This document shows, in pieces, positions 1 through 9,700 of a stretch of 64,000 nucleotides of DNA. Within the stretch, counting starts at the first letter, position 1. Each line of letters starts with the position of its first letter. The notes under the pieces are model-generated. The model was not told the origin of the DNA. It made no database searches and was given only the letters and a program-made list of their open reading frames with translations. The translations under genes and the position numbers were made by a program. The stretch is from Blepharisma stoltei (lineage: Eukaryota; Ciliophora; Heterotrichea; Heterotrichida; Blepharismidae). Where the stretch lies: assembly GCA_914767885.1 (NCBI GenBank), contig CAJZBQ010000056.1, forward strand, positions 372,001 through 436,000, read 5' to 3'.

Positions 1-367
1 GTTTTTCTGGGTTGGAAATGTAGTCGTTTTCTATCTCAAGAACTGTGAGCTGTAAGGCAAGTTTTCGTATCATGTTTTCATAAAGAGAAAAGCGAGAGTA
101 TTCTTCAGCTGGAATGATGACGGCAAAATTGAATTCTATTTTCTGACGCTCGTATTTGTCGTTGACGATGATTACAGGCTGGCCTATTATATATTCATCA
201 CCGACAACTTGGACACTTATGACTTTTCCACAGAGTTCAGGACGCGGGATAAGAATATCAGATAAAGAATCAAAGGTGTCTTTGGAGAGATAATTTTCGG
301 GATACTGGTAAACTAAAGCTGGGCCTCGCTTTATATGGAACTCACAGAACATGACACAGCTTATCAT
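1..367 (-). CDS. NPRL2: NPRL2 (GATOR1 subunit), N-terminal part, cut by window edge
   Basis: The minus-strand frame from an ATG at 367 reads MISCVMFCEFHIKRGPAL, then LVYQYPENYLS, LIPRPELCGK, IIGQPVIIVNDKYER and LALQLTVLEIENDYIS. This matches the N-terminal longin-type domain of NPRL2: the F-SEFHP-LGP start, the Y-PE-(Y/F)(I/L)S block, the KPEL block, and the L--LE-E-(Y/F)(I/V)S end. In other eukaryotes NPRL2 pairs with NPRL3 and DEPDC5 in GATOR1, the GTPase-activating complex that turns off Rag GTPases and TORC1 at the lysosome. About 120 codons are visible with no interruption; the rest lies left of the window. The ATG at 367 was preferred over that at 352 because family members carry residues before the SEFHP block. 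It is divergent from the SZT2-like gene, about 390 bp away. Confidence 0.85.
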   Translation of the reverse strand, partial: MISCVMFCEFHIKRGPALVYQYPENYLSKDTFDSLSDILIPRPELCGKVISVQVVGDEYIIGQPVIIVNDKYERQKIEFNFAVIIPAEEYSRFSLYENMIRKLALQLTVLEIENDYISNPEK

Positions 368-759
368 TTTATAAATGAATTTATGTGCAATTCAAAAATA
401 TGCCAATTATTTTATAAATTACTTTGCAGCTTTCTAACGAGAAATAATTGCTAAATGTGATGAATTATATTATAAATCTTTAAACATTTCAATTCTTTGA
501 ATCAAACCATATATATTTCTTTAATGATAATTCCACAGTAGATTTGCATCAGCTAAAGTGAACCTAAGAAAATAAATTGGAGCTTCTTAAATTAGAATAC
601 TACCTTAAAATTATAAATTAATAAAAAAGCGAAGTACCATTAAAGAAGTGTTTTGGCGAAGAATTAGATGCACTTTAACAGCTAATTATAATTAATGCAA
701 TTGCTATTTCTGTCAATAATTAAAATGCTCATCAATCTATTAATAATTTAATTATAAAA
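368..759. other. AT-rich divergent intergenic region
   Basis: About 390 bp of AT-rich DNA separate the divergent NPRL2 and SZT2-like starts. Both strands carry dense stops and no protein family is recognisable. It presumably holds both promoters; no motif could be assigned. Confidence 0.6.
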
Positions 760-3700
760 ATGTTATCCGAGAATGATTCAATAGTTCTTTCTGATTTTCG
801 TGTTATTTCATTTGTTGAAAGAGCTTTATGATATTGAAAATACTTATGCAATCCACAGTCAATCCTAAATGATTCAGAATTCAAATATAACTGGGAAGTA
901 GGTGCGCCAATACTTGAAGATTCAATTCGATTTAGATATATAAAATACAGGATTTTAATTATGATCGATCTGGCTCCTTCTGTATATGCATATAATTTCG
1001 CTTTAAAAGAATCAATGGGCAATAGAATAACAACTGTTTTGAGAAGCCTGATTGAGTCTATTCAAAACTATTCACAAGAAATAGACATTCAGATTGAATT
1101 AGGAATAATTTGTGTCAGAACTCCAAATGAGCCAATTCATGTTGTGGTACAGTCAATTGAGCTCAGAAATGGCTTCAATTCAGACGATATTATAGACCAG
1201 TTTGAGTCTTATATGGAAGAAATACGCAATGACTTAGACATTAATTTTTTGAATGGAGCCAAAGAAAGCGAAATTGACTTCGCTTCAACATTAAAATGAG
1301 CTTTATTTGCACTGGATTTAATGGATCAGCCAAGTATGCCAGCTGTTATTTACATAACAGACTGTACTAATTCTAATTTAGCATCAGGAATTTATGACTG
1401 ACTTGTTGTACAGTATTGCAGAGCTGATGTCGCTCTTAATCTTATTAATCTGTCTGAAAATATTTCTCCCCAGTCTTTTCAGTATGGCTTTACTCCTGAC
1501 CCGACCTCAATTAAGCTCATGACAAGTATTTCTGGAGGGACATGGATAAGCCCAGACGATATACCATTAAAAGTCAGAGAAATATTTTATAAGAAACTTG
1601 TACTAAAATCTTGTGGAGATGTAAATTTTTTGAATAAATCTCATTCTCAGAAATATTATTTACTCCTGCGTTAATTGTAACAAATTATGGTAATTTTCCA
1701 ATTGAACTCCTTTAAGCTGAAACAAAATTTTAGTTTTTATAGTTAAAAATAATAATTTCTACGTAAATAGCTTTGATAGCCAATATAACGTCGCAGAACT
1801 CTAAAATTTGCTTAAAGCATGCTCAACCTTAAAGTGGGATGAAGCAGAATACTATTTAAAATATTATCAATTTAGAATATGTAAATTTCTATTTAAATTT
1901 TATTCTATCTTTTTAAAAAAATCTAAACTTCCTTTAAATGGAACAGACATTTTTTGTTTACAATTTAAAATTGGGGAGTTAGATCATTATCATTGCGAAG
2001 TTCCTGTTGAAAATTTGGTGGAGTGCATACTTCGTGAAGGCTTCCAGATAAGAGCTATTCAACCAAATAAACTAGTTTTTTGATTTATTTTGCACTTTAA
2101 TATAGCTATCGTACCTTAATAGATTTCTATATAGGTGATTTGGGATAGACGGTTGAAATGCTTTTTCATTTACTGTCAAATAAATGATCTAGATAGCCGT
2201 GAAGAGTGAGGATTAAGTAAAATAGTTTAAATTTTAAGTCAAAAGTGATCGAACTCTTAAAGAAATAATTTGATTCGAAGTGAATACGGATGCCTTTATC
2301 ATGGTTTCGGAAGCTTGAGACAATAAAATTTAACTAATTCTACCTCATAAACCATGGGATTTTGCTAACGTAATCTATCAAATTAATATATTCAAGAAAG
2401 ATAGTTCTAATAGCAGATCCAAAATAGCAAAGTCAACTGCTAAGTTCAACTATTTATAATAGAATTATATTTCAGCATATGAAATTTGGTTCAATCTGAT
2501 TTATATGCAGATTTAGTGTTTTACTGAATTAGACATTGCCATTTTCACTTTTTATTAGGCTTTGTCAAATAAGCTGGCTCGGCAAAGCCTAATATAAAAA
2601 TGGATCTAGCATAGCAAAATCCCGTTGCTTATGAAGTAAGAATTAGTCAGATTTTATTGTCTCAACTGAGATGGACTTCTAATCAAATTTTATTTCTTTA
2701 AGAGTTCCATCACTTTTTACTTAATTTTAGTTAAAATTTAAACTATTTTACTCAAATCCTCACTCTTCACGGCTATCTAGATCATTTATTTGACAATAAA
2801 TGAAAAAGCACTTCAATGTCTATCTCAAATCGCCTATAGAAATCTATTAAGGTGCCTGAGCTATACAATAATTGAATATACATTGAATATTGAAAATCCT
2901 AGACTAAGTATAATCGAGCTTAGTATTATCTGCAAGCAATCGCTTTTTAAAAAACTAAAAAAAGAAGAAAAAGTAGCTGCCGTTTTTTCAAAGGAATCTA
3001 AAATTTCGCTAGCTTCTCGAGTGCTATACATAATTCAAAATATAAAAGAAAATGAAAAATTTGTATTTGGGATTTTTCAAGACATAGAGTTTAAAGATCA
3101 GAAGTCGTTATATGAGAAAATATCGAAATTGCCTACTTCAAAGTGGCAGAAATGGTTTCACTTCGAAACTTTGGATGTATTAACTGCTAGCTTTACCTCT
3201 TTGAAAGAGCGAGCAATATTTTTTTTTCTGTTCTATTTGTTTTCAAAAATTTTATATTAAATTATATCATTTTTTTTAGCATTTTAACAAATCTCTATTT
3301 GCAAGTATTTGAAAAGGAAAATCTAATTTATAAATTTTTATATTTAAGAATGACAATCTGCCAGAATTTAATAGAATTAGCTCGAGATCTCATTATAAAA
3401 ACTGTTGATTCTATCTAAAATATTTACAGAAAAAAATTATATTAAACTTAGCTTTTCCGAAAATAGGCATTTTTCCAATGATTTACTCTTAAAGGAGGAA
3501 GAGATTAAGCAAAGCCAAGACCATTTAATTTCATACGGGAAAGATAAAGTCAGAGAAAAAATAAGGACTTTAGGGTCAGGCTTATTTTTTGAAGACACAT
3601 ATATTGAACTGATTGAAAAATCTGGACTGCTTATAATAAAAATTGTGTGAGAACTCTATAATAAAGCAACAATCTATTTTGGGTTCTTTGGTTGCTCAAA

Positions 3701-6700
3701 TTCTTTTAGAATAGAAAAATACCAGCTTTGCATCCAAAACTTGAAGAAAAGCGCTCTAGATGTATATGATCGTCCATTGGGAAAAATTGTTGTTGAAGAA
3801 ACTTATCGTAAAAAGAACTATAAATCAAGAGTTTATTCACTATTCACTTACAGACCTCACAATAAAGTGATTAAGTCCTATATGTGCGGATTTTCAAGCC
3901 AATTTGATCTGCTAGCAACTAAGTCTGCTCAATTCTTTCTGAACATCCTACATACTTCAAGAACAAAGCAAGGCTTTATTGTGATTGGCTGCATAGAAAA
4001 AGACAAATTTTTGCTTATAAAACCATATGAATGTGAAGCTGAAAACAAGCATAGGATCTTTTTTCTCCAATACTTGATGTATATCTCTGACTATTCAGTT
4101 TTTATAGAATTTTATCATGAGCCTTCAATAGCTAATTACTATGATGAAAGTGACGATCTATTAGATCTTAAAAATGAGTATGAGATAAATGACGAGTCAA
4201 TTTATAAATCACTTCTTTCTCTTGACTCCTTGATATTTCAATGCTTGGAAAATAAACTTAACTTTTGCAACAGTAATGATCTATTAGAAAACAACGGAGA
4301 ATTCAAGATGATTGACTTTTCTGATGAGGATGACCTTTTTTGCTATATTCAAGCAGAAAACCTTGAAAAAGCAGAAACATTTGAGGATCTCAAAATCCAA
4401 ATGTACGAAAAAATGTATGAAGTTGTTTCAAGCTTTCAAGATACAGGAAGCTGCAGCATTGAGCTTGACTTTCTGCTCAAGCACTCAAGCTGCTGGAGTT
4501 TTGACTATGAAACATTTTCTGTAGATTTAGATATAAATACTCAGCAATATAGACAAATTTTTGAGTATCTTTATAGCGTTTTGTTAAGAGCATTCGGAGA
4601 CATTGCAGATTATCAAATGTCGCAGAAAAATCAATGCTATTTTGCTAGATATGCGTGCAACATTGGAGTTATCATGTGAACAGTCCCTGAATTTGAAGAA
4701 CTTTTGAAAGAACTGAGCTGCAATGGCAAAATGCTACCTATTTATGTATTTGAGTGTCTTCAAAATAAAATAGATCTTGCTAATTTTGAAAAGCGAAGGT
4801 CGTCAATTGTTGGGACTGCAAACAATTCTAATACAGTCTTTCAAAAAACTTTGCAGTTAATTCAAAGAGTTTATAAGGTTGTATTATTAGGAACATATTA
4901 TAATTTCTTGGGAATCTCTTCAGTTTGTGAATTCCAGCTACCAATCATAGAAACGGATTTCACCAAGTTGCTATCATGCTGTGAGCAGTACGAAGAAACG
5001 CTGAATATATCAAAACTCAATAAATATCGCCATCATTTGCTGATGAAAAGTTCAGGTTTAAGCGTCATTCCTAAAGATCTTAATGCAGGCAATTGTGATA
5101 ATATTGATTCCAAATTTTTATCTTTCATCAGTTCTAATTTTTCTCAGCTTCATGATACTGAATATTTCATTTACAGAGACAAAGACCAAGATAAAGAAAA
5201 TAAGTTCCTTCTCCAAATTTCTAACTACAAGACATCATTACTTAATTGCTTTGAAACGCCTGAGATAATTCTGACTCTTTTTTCCTTTCAAAATTCAAAT
5301 TTTTTTCAAAAAGAAAAAGCTGTGATGAAGCTGCAAGATTCCCCTATTTCATCCAAACAAACTATGGCCCAAAATTTGATCAAAATTATCAGTGAAAAGC
5401 TACAATCCTTGCTTGCAGAATTAACACTAAATACTTTATCAATATGCAAAGAAATAGACATAGATTTGGTTGAAGAAGTACTTTTGCAGTTCACAAAAAC
5501 AACTGAGACTGTCAGATTTGAATTTATTATGCATTCAATTGAAGAGAGTGAAGAAAAATGTTTACTTAGACCCTACCCTAACTTAATTTTGAAATGTTTT
5601 AGCTTCGTTGTTCGCCATCTTGCTTTGCTAGCTAACAAATATTTTAACTTCATATTTTTTTTTTGGAAAAATCGTGCTGAGAAAAATTGCTAGAAGTGCT
5701 GGAGTAAAACAAACGCTGTTTCTGCGCATCACTCTCAAGTGCCTACAATATGTGAAGTGCTCAGTTTAATCACACTGCTGCAAGTTCTGGGGAAGTTTAA
5801 AAACCTTGGTAAAAATGCCCCTTTTTTTTCGGAAAAAATCGTGCTGAGGAAAATTGCTAGAAGTGCTGGAGCGGAGCAAACACTGTTTTTGCACATCACT
5901 CTCAGGTGGCTGCAATATTTTAGGGAAATTATAAGTGAGAGAGAGTGCTTTATTTTGCACTCTCTGGACTTGAGCACAAATTTATAATTTTGACATAGCA
6001 GTTTTCATCGGGTAGCAGCCTTCCTACAGAGGCAACCTTCCCCACGGCGGAAGCAACCCTCCTGCGGCTGAGGCAACCCTCCCCACGGCGAAAGCAAACC
6101 CTCCCCTCGGCGGAAGCAATCCTCCCCTCGGCGGAAGCAACCCTCCCCGCGGCGGAAGCTATCCTCCCGCGGCGGAAGCAACCCTCCCCGCGGCGGAAGC
6201 AGCCCTCCCCACGGCGACCTTTAGGCTGGCCGCCACGCAGGGGGGATCAGCTGACCCTTTAGCAGCCGGACGACTCAATGACCATCGCTGTCGTGCGTCA
6301 GGCCTCTTCCTCCACTAAGAGTTCCTTCCTTTCCTTTTCAGCGATTCATCACTCGATTTCCTGTACGATCTCCTCCGTAATGCCAGCCTTTTCAAGGTCT
6401 TCCAGTTGCTCCTCCCTCTCTAGCCTTCTGTGTTTGCTGTCCGGCCTGCTCTCTCTCAGGAGATCATCAAATTCCATCAGGGCCCTCTTGGTCTCCCTAT
6501 CAATAGCATCCAGATCCTTCTCGCTGACAAGCCCCTTGAGCTCAGAGGAGTCCGCAATTAGCCATGTGTGCATCGTCAGCCTTTCCGAGGTCTCCCCTAC
6601 TATATCTCTAAGCCTCCGCCGGGCCTTTCTCCTTATTTCTGCATATAGTTCGCATTCATTGAGCACGTGCTTTTCAGTTTCCTTTACATTACAGAGTCTA

Positions 6701-9700
6701 CACCTGTCCTCCACTCTCTCCCTCGGGTCCTTGACCCTTAGCGCGGCAAGAGCCCTGACAGGGCCAGCCCCCATACCTCCAGGCAGCTTTGACTCTAGCC
6801 TCCCTTGTCATTTTCTTCTTGTTGACACCCCAGAACCTAGCCTTCTTTTCCTCTATTTCATCGTCGTCCTCCACAATCCCCTTGGAAGAGAGTGAGGAAG
6901 CTGGTGAGATGATAAAGCTGGAGCTTGAACGAGGCTTAGTTATTTCAACTTTGTCTATTGATCAGTACTTCTATGCAGCTGGCGTTAAATCTTTCAGTAA
7001 ACTCATGTGTATAGATGAAGAATCTCTGATTGATAAATTATTTTCAAGAAATGAAGAAACTGTTAGTATTAGGAATAATGAGCATTTAATTGCATTTTGG
7101 GTGATCATTGAAATAAAACAGGCGGCAGGTCTTAAGTGCTCATTCTTTCTTCCTGACCATTGGACAAGCCAGGGCTTAAAAGCTGATATGGTGAAAAGTC
7201 AACTCCTAAAAATTTTTAAGAAAATTGAAGTAAAGGTGTATCAAAGAATTCTTCTCAACGACCTAGGAAAAACGGGGAAATTATCAGAGCTTTTAATGCC
7301 AAAGGACAATTCAAATTCATTTTCTGCTGAAAATAGCAGCAAGGACAGCAAAGAATGAGCCAAAAAAAGGTTTTCAAGATTTTCTCACGTCAAGTCTAAA
7401 AACCCTGAAAGTGTTCCTGTCTCAAAGCTTAAGACCTCATACAAGCTGGAGGTCCAGCACAGAAACAATTTTAGTGTTTCTGATCGACTATCTAAAAATG
7501 AATCTGTAAACACCCTCACCATGAAATTTTCTACTCCACCATTTATAATCAATAACAGAAATGATTTATATATGCTTATTCAAGGCTCAGATATATTCAT
7601 ATTCCGATTCACAGAAAAAGAAATGGAAAATGATGAAGAACTTTCTCCACCTGAGCTAAAAAGGAGCTCGTCATTCTCAAAAACAAAATTTCTCACTCTT
7701 GAAGTATTTGGCATAGACAAGCCGCTGGAGGAAACAATTTCTAAGCTAGAGCAAAGAGTCTGTGAGCAGCTTCAGCAGATTTCCCTATTTAAATTGGCAG
7801 ACTCATTAATAAAAAATCAAAAAAAAGTCATGAGTTTTAGTGATATGAAGTTTATTAAAGGCTCAGAGCTACCTTCTATTGCATTCTTTCCAATCCATCT
7901 TGTTTCAAGCTTGGAGCTGTTCCTTAAATATATAAAGCAGAATTTGATGAAGTTTCTATTGAATTTCCAAGTTAAAGGCCTTGAGTCCAGCGTTTTTGTT
8001 TATAATTATCTGACTGTGGTAGAAAGTGTTTACATAAAAAATAACGCTAATCGCTTTATATCTAGACAGGATAGGGAATTGACTCCGTTTCTTGGCAATA
8101 CCTTTGGAAAAGCTTTGGGGATAATCCAAATAAGCATTTGCTATTATGATGGAGAAGCAATTTATAGTGAGAAAAAGCAGCAAAGTGCTGAATTGAAAGT
8201 AAATCCAAAAATTACTGGGCTATTTTGAAGGCCAGGAGGAGCAAAAGTAAAATGTTTGCCTTATCCTACATTTCCAGGATATTATTTAGAGATGAAACTT
8301 TATAAGAATGGGCACATTAGATCAGATTAGATTAGGATTAGTATTTATAGTCCCTACTTCCTGAAGCGCCGTGCATTTCCGTCCTGATCTGGTCAAAGCA
8401 TTTTTTGCAAGGAAATTCCATATCCAACCCAAGTGACAAAATTGCCCTCCCTTGGTAGCTTAGGCTAAAAGTCCCATTGAGGGATCCTTTTAAACTGGAG
8501 GGACTAAACCTGAGATCTTCGTCTTGCTTGTTTTCCCCTTTTCTCCAGATAATCTTCGAGGAAAAACTTAATGTCCTTGCTCAAATTCGAGACAGGCCAC
8601 AAAAGCAACTTAGGCAGGTAAGTCTCCCTGCCTTTATCGGATACCCATTGCGGGCCTGGGCGCTGTGGAAAAAACTGCTGCTCGAATCAGGCCACTAATC
8701 AATTGGAAATAGTGCTGGCCTCGCTTCGAGGCTAACCCAACCCTTGGGCAGCTCTTTGCAATAAAAGCCAGTCCGGATGGCCGCTCGTTACCAATCATTT
8801 TATGATATAGAATTGGCACATTAATGAGAGTGCATTTTTAGATTTTATTGAGCAGCATTTAAACCAGTCTTTAATTGAGTATTTAATTGAAGACACTCTT
8901 AAGTCAACATCCATGAAAAATAATTTTCTGGGGCCAAGCTATCTAAATATGTTCGAAAGTTTAAGGCAAATAGCTATTGAAGCAACACAGATAATTAATC
9001 CCAAAATAAATATATCAATCCCTTCTTTTGAAATATTCACCTATTTCTGCTCTCTCGAAAAAATTATCAATGAAGCCGCAGAGTTTTCACTTCCATTCAT
9101 TTATTGTTTTAAAATAGGCGGACAGATTTTCATTGAAAACTCTATAGAAGAAATAAAAAAGCATTGGCTTAAGCAATTTGAATTAGTAAGCATCATCTGT
9201 GAAGATCTTTGGTTTAGTGCTTTTTTTTACTCTGCAGGTGATGAGCAAAATCAATTTAATCCATTAAAGTTTCACTCAGAAAAGTTTGAAGAAGAGACTC
9301 TTCTACGTTCCCTACTGTTAGGATTTGAATTATCAAAGTCACAGTTTTTGCTGTTTTCTTATAATTGAAATAGATCTATTTTAGCAAAAATTCACAGCTC
9401 TGTAGAAACTCATATACACTCTATAAATCAGAGATATAGGCTGCTTAATAATATACTAATTCAGAAGCTGGGACTTCATAGCCATAATTTGCCAAATGAT
9501 TTCCTATACCCAGAAAATAGAAATTCTCCAGAAGACCAAATTTCTGCACAGATTCTGAGAACATGCTCAATTATGGAAATAAAAGAAGAAAGCATAGCAC
9601 CTCCAGGCAATTCATTGGCTGAAATTAAGGAATGCAGGCATCTGGTCAGCATAAATCGCAACCCGATTTCCCATCCCCGGATCAAATCTGGAAGACTTTA

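Larger units (their letters stand above)
5556..6884 (-). mobile_element. Non-LTR retrotransposon remnant (LINE 3' part) in SZT2-like exon
   Basis: A 15-bp duplication, GAAGAGAGTGAAGAA at 5541-5555 and GAAGAGAGTGAGGAA at 6885-6899, flanks the insert. Removal to one copy gives an in-frame join (SIEESEE to AGEMIKLELERG). The minus strand encodes a zinc-knuckle typical of the C-terminus of non-LTR reverse transcriptases. The insert is much more GC-rich than its surroundings, apparently 5'-truncated, and contains a 162-bp-spaced direct repeat and a 20-21-bp minisatellite on its 3' side. The target duplication contains no TA, unlike the IES ends nearby. Confidence 0.75.

Noticed and set aside
2790-2865. 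Open frame start (NEKALQCLSQIAY) as SZT2 exon
   Set aside because: It lies wholly within the right arm of the long inverted repeat, and excision at TA joins the flanking frame better without it.
6278-6895. 205-codon Ser-rich plus-strand open frame
   Set aside because: It is the antisense of the LINE zinc-knuckle region; its Ser/Leu-rich composition is typical of antisense of charged coding sequence.
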